Positions 1-6,358 of a stretch of DNA of 9,468 nucleotides are shown here, one piece after another. The stretch comes from Alphaproteobacteria bacterium (GTDB lineage Bacteria; Pseudomonadota; Alphaproteobacteria; RS24): contig JAPPQG010000061.1 of NCBI GenBank assembly GCA_028816945.1, positions 1 through 9,468 on the forward strand. The letters are read 5' to 3'. Under the pieces are notes generated by a model. That model ran no database searches, had not been told where the DNA came from, and worked only from the letters and a program-made list of their open reading frames with translations. Numbering within the stretch: position 1 is the stretch's first letter; every line of letters starts with the position of its first letter. A program made the position numbers and the translations under genes.

Positions 1-22
1 AAAAAATCAATCAAAAAGCCAA

Positions 23-1114
23 TCACGCAAGCGCAATCATGCGTTCAACCGCTCGCCTTGCAGGCTTTGCCACTTTTTCATCAACAAAAATTTCCTCGCA
101 TTCATAGACTAATGCCTCTAAAATTTTCGGTAGGCTTATTTGTTTCATATGCGGGCAAAGATTACAGGGGCGCACAAATTGCACGTGTGGATTTTCGACG
201 GCTACATTATCGCTCATAGAACATTCAGTAACCATCAATACACGCGTTGGCTGGTTATCTTGCACCCATTTAATCATGCTAGAAGTTGAACCGCTAAAAT
301 TAGCTTCGGCAACAACATCGGGCGCACATTCTGGGTGAGCGATAATAACAAGGCCCGGATCATCGGCTCGATATTGCTGTAATTCGGCCGCGGTAAAACG
401 CTCATGGACTTCACAACGCCCTTTCCAAGCAATTATTTTTATATTTGTTTCTTTGGCAATGTTTTTGGCTAGAAATTCGTCAGGGATACATAAAACTTCA
501 TCTGTGCCAAATTCAGCCGCCATCGCATTAACAATCGCCACCGCATTAGATGAAGTACAGCAAATATCACTTTCTGCTTTCACTTCGGCCGATGTATTAA
601 CATAAGTTACAATCGGTACATTTGGATGCGCTTCCCGCAAAGCGCGCACATCTGCCCCATTGATGCTCTCAGCCAAAGAACAGCCCGCTTTCATATCTGG
701 TATCAGCACTTTTTTATCTGGGTTCAGCAATTTTGAAGTCTCAGCCATAAAATGCACGCCGCATTGGATAATTATATCGCCTTTGGTTTTGGCCGCCTCG
801 CGTGCTAATTGCAAACTATCGCCAACAACATCGGCAATGCAATGGAAAATCTCTGGCGTTTGGTAATTATGCGCCAAAATAACGGCATTTTTTTCCCGCT
901 TAAGCTGGTTAATCGCTTTAATATAGGGCGCAAAAAACGGCCACTCAATGGGCGGGATGACAGATTGGACGCGTGTATAGAGGGGCGCCATTTCTCGTTC
1001 TAGCGCCGTGTCATAATGGATATTCATCCGCTCTAAAATGGCTTCAGCTTGGCTACCCATAACGGCATTCGGCTTGTTGGGCCTATCCAAACTTGCGGTT
1101 GTCTGTGGGATCAT
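23..1114 (-). CDS. nadA: Quinolinate synthase NadA
   Basis: NadA is a cytoplasmic [4Fe-4S] enzyme that condenses iminoaspartate with dihydroxyacetone phosphate to quinolinate in de novo NAD synthesis. The 363-residue product covers the whole family, with a longer N-terminus than E. coli NadA, as is common in Alphaproteobacteria. Visible motifs are AHNYQ (81-85), QCGVHFMAE (117-125), CCTSSNA (185-191) and CNLCPHMK (317-324). The three cluster cysteines should be Cys118, Cys186 and Cys320 by comparison with E. coli Cys113, Cys200 and Cys297. The ATG at 1114 has a G-rich stretch (GGGG) about 8 nt upstream and lies about 36 nt below a good promoter candidate. The gene ends 22 bp from the window edge; nadB/nadC usually follow nadA, but nothing of them is visible. 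No residue looks lost, so the enzyme should be active. Confidence 0.97.
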   Translation of the reverse strand: MIPQTTASLDRPNKPNAVMGSQAEAILERMNIHYDTALEREMAPLYTRVQSVIPPIEWPFFAPYIKAINQLKREKNAVILAHNYQTPEIFHCIADVVGDSLQLAREAAKTKGDIIIQCGVHFMAETSKLLNPDKKVLIPDMKAGCSLAESINGADVRALREAHPNVPIVTYVNTSAEVKAESDICCTSSNAVAIVNAMAAEFGTDEVLCIPDEFLAKNIAKETNIKIIAWKGRCEVHERFTAAELQQYRADDPGLVIIAHPECAPDVVAEANFSGSTSSMIKWVQDNQPTRVLMVTECSMSDNVAVENPHVQFVRPCNLCPHMKQISLPKILEALVYECEEIFVDEKVAKPARRAVERMIALA

Positions 1115-1156
1115 ATGTTTGCCCCATTGTCTGCCCTATGTCACCTATTTAGAGCT

Positions 1157-1185
1157 ACTATAATGCGTGGTAGCGCATTTAGCAA
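1157..1185 (-). promoter_or_regulatory. Candidate nadA promoter with an operator-like dyad in the spacer
   Basis: Reading the minus strand, TTGCTA (1185-1180) and TATAGT (1162-1157) are separated by exactly 17 bp and match the sigma-70 consensus at 4/6 and 5/6 positions. Transcription would start near 1150, giving a leader of about 36 nt. The spacer is filled by a perfect inverted repeat, AATGCG-N6-CGCATT (1162-1179). Placement between -35 and -10 is typical of a repressor site. Alphaproteobacterial nadABC operons are reported to be controlled by dedicated NAD regulators (NadQ type), but I cannot match this sequence to a known motif. The promoter is inferred from sequence alone. Confidence 0.5.
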
Positions 1186-1311
1186 GCGGTGTTTATTGGC
1201 TTATTTTGGCCTATTTGAGCGGTGTTTTCGCTGTTTTAGGGCGTTTTGAGGTGCTGGCAGGCGGTCAGCAGACGGTCAGCAGACGGTCAGCAGGTGGTTA
1301 GCAGGCGTTAG
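1181..1311. repeat. 11-bp tandem repeat between nadA and tag
   Basis: The clean core is about four 11-bp units, CAGACGGTCAG and variants (1258-1268, 1269-1279, 1280-1290, 1291-1301). Two units are identical; the others differ by one to three bases. The same 11-bp register can be followed leftwards in increasingly degenerate form to about 1181 (for example AGCAAGCGGTG at 1181-1191 and TTTGAGCGGTG at 1214-1224), which abuts the nadA promoter candidate. The stop codon of tag (1298-1300) lies inside the unit at 1291-1301. The core is seen directly; the degenerate extension is an interpretation. No terminator hairpin with a T-run is visible in this gap. Confidence 0.75.
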
Positions 1312-1894
1312 CACATGCAAAATGACGGGGGCAATGGATAAGGTGGTCATTAACCATGCCAACGGCTTGCGCAAAGGCATAAACAATGACTGGCCCGCAA
1401 AACTTAAAGCCTGCTTGTTTGAGGGCTTTGGATAATTGGCGGCTCATAGGGGTCTCGCTTGGCACTTCGGCCATTGTGCGCCATTGGTTTTGTATGGGCG
1501 TGCCATTTACATGCTGCCAACAAAATTCTGTAAAGCCGCCCTTTTTCTCCATAATAGCAAGCCAAGCCCGCGCGCCTGTAATGGTCGATTCAATTTTTCC
1601 CCTATGGCGAATAATGCCGTCATTTTTCATAAGCCGTTCTATGTCTGCCTTATCATAGCGGGCGATTTTCTGTGGTGCAAATCCGTCAAAGGCGGCGCGG
1701 AAATTATCTCGTTTTCGCAAAATGGTAAGCCATGACAAGCCTGCCTGAAAACCGTCTAGCATGAGTTTTTCAAATAAAGCGCGCGCATCATATTCTGGCA
1801 CACCCCATTCATTGTCATGATAGGCAATATAATCGGCATGTTGGCCGGGCCATGGACATGGTGTGGAACGGGGCGTGGGGGTTATATTTGTCAT
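1298..1894 (-). CDS. tag: DNA-3-methyladenine glycosylase I
   Basis: Tag removes 3-methyladenine from alkylated DNA as the first step of base excision repair. The 198-residue protein aligns with E. coli TAG (187 residues) along nearly its full length. The zinc ligands are conserved in position: Cys13, His26 (YHDNEWGVP, 25-33), His184 and Cys188 (VNDHLIHC), with the same 13- and 4-residue spacings as E. coli Cys4/His17/His175/Cys179. The stretch QAGLSW (50-55) and GIIRHRGKI (93-101) are also typical. Position 47 is Asp where E. coli has the base-contacting Glu38; this is conservative and I believe common in alphaproteobacterial homologues. The last residues (FACANAC) are encoded by DNA bordering the 11-bp array and look improvised. 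Start codon and ribosome binding site both lie inside a 7-bp repeat array. Probably cotranscribed with ygfZ, 52 bp upstream. Confidence 0.95.
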   Translation of the reverse strand: MTNITPTPRSTPCPWPGQHADYIAYHDNEWGVPEYDARALFEKLMLDGFQAGLSWLTILRKRDNFRAAFDGFAPQKIARYDKADIERLMKNDGIIRHRGKIESTITGARAWLAIMEKKGGFTEFCWQHVNGTPIQNQWRTMAEVPSETPMSRQLSKALKQAGFKFCGPVIVYAFAQAVGMVNDHLIHCPRHFACANAC

Positions 1895-1967
1895 GTGTTA
1901 TATGTCACCTGTCTTATGTCATGTATCATGTGTCTTATGTCATGTATTATGTATCATGTGTCTTGCT
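1891..1967. repeat. 7-bp tandem repeat between tag and ygfZ
   Basis: Eleven consecutive 7-bp units can be read without a gap on the plus strand from 1891. The commonest are TCATGTG (1891, 1926, 1954), TCTTATG (1912, 1933) and TCATGTA (1919, 1940); the rest differ at a few positions. The array spans the whole 52-bp gap, includes the start codon of tag (1894-1892) and the stop codon of ygfZ (1949-1947), and runs on into the last codons of ygfZ. The unit at 1905-1911 (TCACCTG) departs from the others and reads CAGGTGA on the coding strand, supplying the best Shine-Dalgarno for tag. Confidence 0.85.
1905..1911 (-). promoter_or_regulatory. Shine-Dalgarno of tag, formed by a variant repeat unit
   Basis: On the minus strand this unit reads CAGGTGA, with AGGTGA 10 nt from the tag ATG. 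It is the only SD-like sequence near that start, and it is separated from the start by exactly one 7-bp unit (1898-1904). Gain or loss of one unit in between would move the SD to about 17 or 3 nt from the ATG. Confidence 0.5.
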
Positions 1968-2882
1968 TATGATTTGGACAGGCTTATCATTGACAAAAAG
2001 CGTGTGTGTCAAACTATCTTGTCTTAACAAAGCGAGGGCTTTTTGTCCTGCTATGGCGCAGACTTCGCCTACTTGCCGCATTTTATCTGTTTCTTTGTCC
2101 TGTATATGGGCGATAATGGGTTGGCCGCGTGTCAATTCTGTATCGGCCATAATGACATGTATTTTTTTTCGTATATTCGCGCGCCGATAAATGCGTGAGG
2201 TCACTTCTTGGCCGATAAAACAACCTTTTTGAAAATCAATAGCATTTAATTCGTGGAAATTACATTCTAATGGGAAGTTTTGTTCCATGCCTAATTCATC
2301 TATGCCTTGTGGCACACCACAAGCAATTCTATGCGCGTGATAATCAGCAAGAGGTGCTTCGACAATATTTTGTAAATGCTCCTGTGTTGGTAAATCACCG
2401 ATAAAGCGCACACCAAGTGCTGTTTTGCGCGGGTCGGGGGCGAATCCAACAAGTGGTGGGGCAGGGAGGGTAGGGGGGGTAGAAAGGGCGGGCAGGGCAG
2501 GGAGGGTAGGGGTAGGCAGATCATGTGTGCTATCCTCTGTCCAGAGCGCATAGACGGGCAAATCTGTTATGGCAATTTCTATGGCTGCTCGCAATTTGTA
2601 GAAATTAAGCCGTTTGGCGAGTTGTGCTGTGCTTTGTTTATCAGCATCTAGCCATAAGCACGCCTCCCTTTGCTCTGTTTTTGCACTTTCCCAAACGATA
2701 AAATCAAACAATAATTTTCCTTGTGGCGTCAGCAAAGCCGTAAAAATGGGGCTATCAGGCGTTAATTTTGCTATATCATTGGTAATTAAATCTTGCAAAA
2801 ACGCCTTTCCATCTGTGCCAAGAATACGCACAATAGTACGGTCGGTGAGTTTGCTATAATAGGCATTATTATAATGAGCCAT
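1947..2882 (-). CDS. ygfZ: YgfZ/GcvT-like folate-binding Fe-S maintenance protein
   Basis: Members of this family resemble the GcvT aminomethyltransferase, bind a folate and support synthesis or repair of [Fe-S] enzymes in the cytoplasm. The 311-residue protein carries the family signature KGCFIGQE (219-226) with the conserved Cys221, preceded by the FPLECNFHELNAIDFQ region. The N-terminal part (LGTDGKAFLQDLITNDI, 21-37; LLTPQGKLLFDF, 50-61) is also typical. Residues 121-142 form a proline-, leucine- and threonine-rich insert encoded by a 9-bp tandem repeat; it sits between the two halves of the fold, probably in a surface loop. The ATG at 2882 has AGAGG 8 nt upstream. The gene diverges from the dihydroorotase gene, an arrangement I associate with other Alphaproteobacteria, and leads a probable ygfZ-tag unit. 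Several enzymes coded nearby carry Fe-S clusters (NadA, sulfite reductase), which fits but does not prove a shared need. Confidence 0.93.
   Translation of the reverse strand: MAHYNNAYYSKLTDRTIVRILGTDGKAFLQDLITNDIAKLTPDSPIFTALLTPQGKLLFDFIVWESAKTEQREACLWLDADKQSTAQLAKRLNFYKLRAAIEIAITDLPVYALWTEDSTHDLPTPTLPALPALSTPPTLPAPPLVGFAPDPRKTALGVRFIGDLPTQEHLQNIVEAPLADYHAHRIACGVPQGIDELGMEQNFPLECNFHELNAIDFQKGCFIGQEVTSRIYRRANIRKKIHVIMADTELTRGQPIIAHIQDKETDKMRQVGEVCAIAGQKALALLRQDSLTHTLFVNDKPVQIISKTHDT
2459..2521. repeat. In-frame 9-bp tandem repeat in ygfZ with G-quadruplex-forming runs
   Basis: Seven 9-bp units can be read on the plus strand from 2459. GGGCAGGGA occurs at 2459 and 2495 and GGGTAGGGG at 2468 and 2504, so an 18-bp block is repeated exactly 36 bp apart. 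The period equals three codons and encodes the LPA/TPT-like residues 121-142 of YgfZ. The plus strand, which is the template strand for ygfZ, contains two stretches with at least four G-runs of three or more separated by one or two bases (2458-2479 and 2486-2512), fitting the classic intramolecular quadruplex pattern. Confidence 0.85.
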
Positions 2883-2977
2883 GTGTAGAACCTCTCTTGC
2901 GTTTTTATCTATGGCAGATTAGAGATTATAGAGCGGTTGCGGTTTGTAAGCAAAAATAAATATAGTTAGGAGAGATT
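2883..2977. promoter_or_regulatory. Divergent promoter region, ygfZ / dihydroorotase
   Basis: This 95-bp gap must hold the promoters of both divergent units. For the dihydroorotase, AGGAGAG (2968-2974) is a strong ribosome binding site just before the ATG at 2978. For ygfZ the minus strand shows GAGAGG 8 nt before its ATG. TATAGT at 2961-2966 with TTGCGG at 2937-2942 resembles a promoter with an 18-bp spacer but lies too close to the start to leave a leader containing the SD, so I do not assign exact promoter boxes. No tandem repeat is obvious here, unlike in the other gaps. Confidence 0.45.
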
Positions 2978-4318
2978 ATGTCTTTTGATATTATTATTCA
3001 GGGCGGCACATTGGCGACCCACCAAACGAGCCAAAAGGTCGATATTGCTATCCAAGATGGCAAATTTGCGGCCATTGGTGGCCTATCGGCCAAATCAGTC
3101 GAATCGGCAAAACAAATTATTTCTGTGGAAGGGGCAACCATTCTGCCGGGTGTGATTGATACACAAGTTCATTTCCGTGAGCCGGGGCTAGCCGCAAAAG
3201 AGGATTTACAAAGCGGCTCACTTGCCGCCGTCATGGGTGGGGTGACCGCTGTGTTTGAAATGCCAAATACTGACCCGCCAACAACAAATGCCGAAGCCAT
3301 TGCCGATAAGTTGGCGCGGGCGCAAGGGCGTATGCATTGTGACTTTGCTTTCTATGTAGGTGGCACAGATGATAATGCCGCCGACTTGCCTGCGCTTGAA
3401 CAAATGGACGGTGTCTGCGGGGTGAAAGTTTTTATGGGGTCATCGACAGGCAATTTATTGGTTGCCGATGATGAAGGGCTTGCCCGCATTTTGCAACATA
3501 TTACCCGCCGTGCGGCTTTTCATAGCGAAGATGAAGCGCGTTTGCTTGCCCGCCGTGATTTAAGAGAAAAAGATAAAGTAGCAACCCATATGGTGTGGCG
3601 TGATGTGGAAACAGCATTGCTTGCCACACAACGTTTATTGAAAATGGCACGCCAAGCAGGCAAAAAAATTCATGTTCTGCATGTTACCACAGCAGAAGAA
3701 ATGGCATTATTGGCCGATAATAAAGATATTGCTTCGGTGGAAGTCACGCCCCAACATCTCACGCTACAAGCCCCCGATTGCTATGAAAGGCTTGGCACTT
3801 TGGCGCAAATGAACCCGCCCATTCGTGACGCCACGCATCAAGCCGCCCTATGGCAGGGCGTGCAAACGGGCATTGTAGATGTGATTGGCTCTGACCATGC
3901 GCCCCATACAAAAGAAGAAAAAGCCGCCCCCTATCCGCAATCGCCCTCGGGCATGCCCGGCGTGCAAACCCTATTACCGCTTATGTTGAACCATGTAGCC
4001 GAAGGGCGGCTGACCCTTGCCCGCCTTGTCGAACTGACAAGCTATAATGCGCATAAATTATTTCAATTTGCCAATAAGGGAGAGGTAAAAATTGGCAATG
4101 ATGCGGATTTAACTTTTGTCGATTTGCAAGCCAAGCGGGAAATAAGCGAAAACTGGTTAGCAAGCCGTTGCGGTTGGTCGCCTTTTATGGGTGAGAAAAT
4201 ATGCGGTTGGCCGATTGGCACAATGATACGCGGGCAGCGCGTTATGTGGGAAGATGAATTGGTGGAGTCTGCCCGCGGCCAACCAATTAAATTTCGTCTC
4301 AATGATACGCCTAATTGA
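2978..4318 (+). CDS. pyrC: Dihydroorotase (AllB/PyrC-like amidohydrolase)
   Basis: This is a 446-residue cyclic amidohydrolase, most likely the dihydroorotase that interconverts carbamoyl-aspartate and dihydroorotate in pyrimidine synthesis. The metal site is mostly visible: DTQVHFREPG (61-70), GVKVFMGSSTG (148-158) with Lys150 as the likely carboxylated bridging lysine, His182 (FHSED), His235 (HVLHVTT) and Asp306 (GSDHAPH). EMPNTDPPT (94-102) is the usual substrate-side motif, and NPPIR (279-283) and SPSGMPGVQT (322-331) are further family motifs. The HxH at the front of the barrel is QxH: position 63 is Gln. I recall the same DTQVHFREPG in other alphaproteobacterial proteins annotated as dihydroorotase, so this is probably a subfamily trait and not a local mutation. 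The start is fixed by a strong AGGAGAG. Allantoinase or hydantoinase activity is the alternative; no ureide genes are nearby. Confidence 0.9.
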   Translation: MSFDIIIQGGTLATHQTSQKVDIAIQDGKFAAIGGLSAKSVESAKQIISVEGATILPGVIDTQVHFREPGLAAKEDLQSGSLAAVMGGVTAVFEMPNTDPPTTNAEAIADKLARAQGRMHCDFAFYVGGTDDNAADLPALEQMDGVCGVKVFMGSSTGNLLVADDEGLARILQHITRRAAFHSEDEARLLARRDLREKDKVATHMVWRDVETALLATQRLLKMARQAGKKIHVLHVTTAEEMALLADNKDIASVEVTPQHLTLQAPDCYERLGTLAQMNPPIRDATHQAALWQGVQTGIVDVIGSDHAPHTKEEKAAPYPQSPSGMPGVQTLLPLMLNHVAEGRLTLARLVELTSYNAHKLFQFANKGEVKIGNDADLTFVDLQAKREISENWLASRCGWSPFMGEKICGWPIGTMIRGQRVMWEDELVESARGQPIKFRLNDTPN

Positions 4319-4351
4319 GTGACTCATTAAGCGATGCAAATGAAGCAAGTC

Positions 4352-4380
4352 ATGGCAACAGGTAATGGCAACAGGTAATG
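4352..4380 (+). repeat. 13-bp tandem duplication at the start of the DUF192 gene
   Basis: ATGGCAACAGGTA occurs twice head to tail (4352-4364 and 4365-4377) and the first four bases occur a third time (4378-4381). Each copy contains an ATG and an AGGTA. Because 13 is not a multiple of three, the successive ATGs lie in different reading frames; only the one at 4365 is in frame with the gene. Confidence 0.85.
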
Positions 4381-4952
4381 GAAAACGAATGCACACGAAA
4401 CCTATTTTTTTTCTATCCTTTTATTTGCTACTCTGTCTAGCTATATATTTATTTAGCACCGTTATTTTTACAAAGACACGAGTGTCACAGGCACGAGTGC
4501 TGCATGCGCAAGCACAGGAGGCAGAAAGCACACTAGCCCGCCTGCCCATACGGCAAATTGAAATCCGCACCGATAGCGCACACAATAGCAAACTCATTGC
4601 TCGCTTTAAGGTGGAAATTGCTGACACGCCGCAAGCCCAACGCCGCGGGCTTATGTTTCGTACAAAAATGGCAGCCAATGAGGGCATGCTATTTATATTT
4701 CCCTATCCCCGTGTGGCGTCCTTTTGGATGCGTAATACAATTTTACCATTGGATATGATTTTTATTAAAGCAGACGGCATGATTGAAACCATTGTCACCC
4801 GCCGCGATACAGGCTCTGATAAATCTACACGCTCACAAAGTGAAGTTGCCTATGTGTTAGAACTCAATGCCGGCACAGCCGCGGCACAGGGTATAAAAGT
4901 GGGGCAGAAAGTGCATATCAAGGCTTCGCCTCAGCGGGAAGGCGGGTTATGA
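4365..4952 (+). CDS. Membrane-anchored DUF192 family protein
   Basis: The product is 195 residues with one hydrophobic segment at about 13-35, which should act as a signal peptide or N-terminal anchor and place the rest in the periplasm. The DUF192 domain occupies about 80-188: FKVEIADTPQAQRRGLMFR (81-99), FWMRNTILPLDMIFI (120-134) and YVLELNAG (163-170) are clear family motifs. The molecular function of DUF192 is not established to my knowledge. The start is uncertain: ATG 4365 lies in a 13-bp duplication and has no well-placed SD, while Met9 (ATG at 4389) has a weak GGAA a few bases upstream and would leave a compact signal sequence. The gene follows the dihydroorotase by 46 bp and ends one base before the next start (TGATATG), so it is probably coupled with the YedK-like gene. 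Confidence 0.87.
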   Translation: MATGNGKRMHTKPIFFLSFYLLLCLAIYLFSTVIFTKTRVSQARVLHAQAQEAESTLARLPIRQIEIRTDSAHNSKLIARFKVEIADTPQAQRRGLMFRTKMAANEGMLFIFPYPRVASFWMRNTILPLDMIFIKADGMIETIVTRRDTGSDKSTRSQSEVAYVLELNAGTAAAQGIKVGQKVHIKASPQREGGL

Positions 4953-4953
4953 T

Positions 4954-5727
4954 ATGTGCGGTCGCTTTGCTCTTATCACACCGTCTGAATCATTGCGGCA
5001 AATGCTGGATTTCACCAATCAGCCGCATTTTCAACCGCGCTATAATATCGCGCCCGGCCAATCTATTGCTATTATCTGCCAAGCGGCTTCTGTGCGCGCC
5101 TGTGTCAATGCCTATTGGGGCTTAATACCGCAATGGCTGAAATTGCCTCTCAAACAATCGCTAAAGCAAAAGACAAAATACTCACCACAACATAATGCCA
5201 AAGGGGAGACTGTGCATGAAAAGCCATTTTTCAAAAATGCCTATCGCTATCGCCGATGTTTGATTCCTGCCGATGCGTTTTATGAATGGCGCAAATCTGA
5301 CAAACAGCCCTTTTGTGTGCGCCGTTGCGACCAAGAACCCTTTATTATGGCGGGCTTATGGGAGGAGTCAGTGGATGCAAAAGGGCAGAAAATAACGAGT
5401 TGCGCGATTATCACCACACAGGCGAATGCGGCTTTATCGCCCATTCATGCACGTATGCCCGTTATATTAGAGTCACAAAATTGGGATAGGTGGCTGACAA
5501 CGGCACCACAAAAGGCTGAGCGTTTGAGTGAATTGCTTATCCCCGCCGCAGAGGAAGATTTTGCTGCTTATCCAATTTCCAAAGCCGTCAATCAGCTTGC
5601 GAATGATAATTATAAATTATGGCAACAAGCCTCACCACAATTAAAAGAGGCACAATTAACAGAGGCACAATCAACAGAGACACAATTAACAGCTGAATTT
5701 GTGGAAGATGAAACAGGTGACAAATAG
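4954..5727 (+). CDS. SOS response-associated peptidase family protein (YedK/HMCES-like abasic-site shield)
   Basis: YedK/HMCES proteins protect abasic sites in single-stranded DNA by forming a thiazolidine crosslink through an N-terminal cysteine. The protein begins MCGRF, so Cys2 becomes the reactive residue after Met removal, which fixes the start. The other active-site residues are present: the NAKGETV motif with Asn81, AFYEW (108-112) with Glu111, and IHARMP (164-169) with His165; PRYNIAPGQ (28-36) and WGLIPQW (55-61) are also typical. Length is 257 against about 220-230 for the family; the excess is a C-terminal tail from about 229, rich in Gln, Glu, Thr and Ala, part of it encoded by a 15-bp tandem repeat. 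The tail follows the usual PISKAVN...ND segment and is probably disordered. One base separates the gene from the DUF192 stop. Confidence 0.94.
   Translation: MCGRFALITPSESLRQMLDFTNQPHFQPRYNIAPGQSIAIICQAASVRACVNAYWGLIPQWLKLPLKQSLKQKTKYSPQHNAKGETVHEKPFFKNAYRYRRCLIPADAFYEWRKSDKQPFCVRRCDQEPFIMAGLWEESVDAKGQKITSCAIITTQANAALSPIHARMPVILESQNWDRWLTTAPQKAERLSELLIPAAEEDFAAYPISKAVNQLANDNYKLWQQASPQLKEAQLTEAQSTETQLTAEFVEDETGDK
5641..5700 (+). repeat. In-frame 15-bp tandem repeat at the 3' end of the yedK-like gene
   Basis: Units begin at 5641, 5656, 5671 and 5686; the second is TTAACAGAGGCACAA. The first and third differ from it by one and two bases, and the fourth matches only at its front. The period is five codons and encodes (L/S)TEAQ-like residues about 230-248 of the protein. 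Everything needed for the active site lies before the array. Confidence 0.88.
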
Positions 5728-5750
5728 GCCAAGTCTAGCAGTCCATATAT

Positions 5751-5846
5751 TGACCTGTCTCGATACTGACTTATCTCGATATCAACCTATCTTTCTATCG
5801 ACCTATCGCGATAGTGATCTAACTCGATACTAACCTATCGTGTTTA
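5751..5846. repeat. 16-bp tandem repeat between convergent genes
   Basis: Six consecutive 16-bp units can be read from 5751, with a consensus close to TGACCTATCTCGATAC (units start at 5751, 5767, 5783, 5799, 5815, 5831). Units 1, 2 and 5 carry the CTCGATA core, and the CTAT-type half is common to most. The unit contains a small dyad, TATC-NN-GATA; in unit 4 this becomes the perfect 12-bp palindrome CTATCGCGATAG (5803-5814). The array fills most of the 127-bp gap between the ends of the yedK-like and DUF934 genes and may run weakly into the last codons of the latter. I see no ordinary rho-independent terminator here. Confidence 0.85.
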
Positions 5847-5854
5847 ATGATAAT

Positions 5855-6358
5855 CTATCGACGCCATAAAATAGGTTTTTTATCATCGCAGGCTGGCTGA
5901 TAGGCTTTCGATAATTCACCCAATGCTTCGCTAAATTGTGCTAATGTCACATGCGCGCCAACTTCAAAAGCGTTAATCCCACAGCGCATCATAAAAGCCC
6001 ATTGGTCGAATGCAACTTCGCCAACGGCACGGATTTCACCTGTAAAATGCAATTCATCGCGCAAAATACGCGCCGCAGAAAAACCCCGCCCATTGCGGAA
6101 TTCGGGAAATTCAAGTGCAACAAGCGATAAAATAGGCAAATAATCTGTTAGGTCGCGGACATTTTCACCTGCTTTTGTTTTGCCGATATTATCGGCACGA
6201 ATAATAACGCCAAGCGGTTGGTTGCGGGCGGCTAATGTTTGCGCCTCAGTTTGCAAGCGCGCCAAAGAGACAATGACTGGACTATCGGGCAGAGCGGCTT
6301 GGTCGTCTATTTGCGTAAATGGGTCATCGACAAATTGTTTATCTTTAATCAGGGGCAT
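5855..6358 (-). CDS. DUF934 protein of the sulfite-reductase operon
   Basis: DUF934 proteins are small partners encoded beside the nitrite/sulfite reductase gene in many proteobacteria; some databases call them CysH-linked oxidoreductase-like proteins, but no activity is established that I know of. The 167-residue product shows the family core NGRGFSAARILRDE (87-100), GEIRAVGEVAFDQWAFMMRCGINAFEV (106-132) and a C-terminal YQP (152-154). The start overlaps the end of the reductase gene by 14 bp and has an excellent SD (AAGGAG, about 8 nt upstream, inside the reductase coding region), so translation is probably coupled. In related operons cysH usually follows; here the gene is followed by the 16-bp array and a convergent gene, so the operon ends. 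Confidence 0.9.
   Translation of the reverse strand: MPLIKDKQFVDDPFTQIDDQAALPDSPVIVSLARLQTEAQTLAARNQPLGVIIRADNIGKTKAGENVRDLTDYLPILSLVALEFPEFRNGRGFSAARILRDELHFTGEIRAVGEVAFDQWAFMMRCGINAFEVGAHVTLAQFSEALGELSKAYQPACDDKKPILWRR

Noticed and set aside
1181..1311. Possible CRISPR array
   Set aside because: The unit is only 11 bp, directly tandem and without spacers; the same holds for the other arrays.
1852..2190. Plus-strand open frame across the tag/ygfZ junction with Tyr/Val/Cys-rich repeats
   Set aside because: Its N-terminal part is simply the 7-bp array translated and the rest is antisense to ygfZ; no SD and no family resemblance.
2300..2551. Alternative minus-strand frame with a Leu/Pro/Ser-rich stretch inside ygfZ
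   Set aside because: It is the out-of-frame reading of the 9-bp coding repeat; the YgfZ frame has clear family motifs on both sides.
4313..4330. Short perfect inverted repeat TGAGT-G-ACTCA at the dihydroorotase stop codon as a terminator
   Set aside because: Arms are 5 bp with a single-base centre and no T-run; it cannot form a terminator hairpin and the next gene starts 46 bp downstream.
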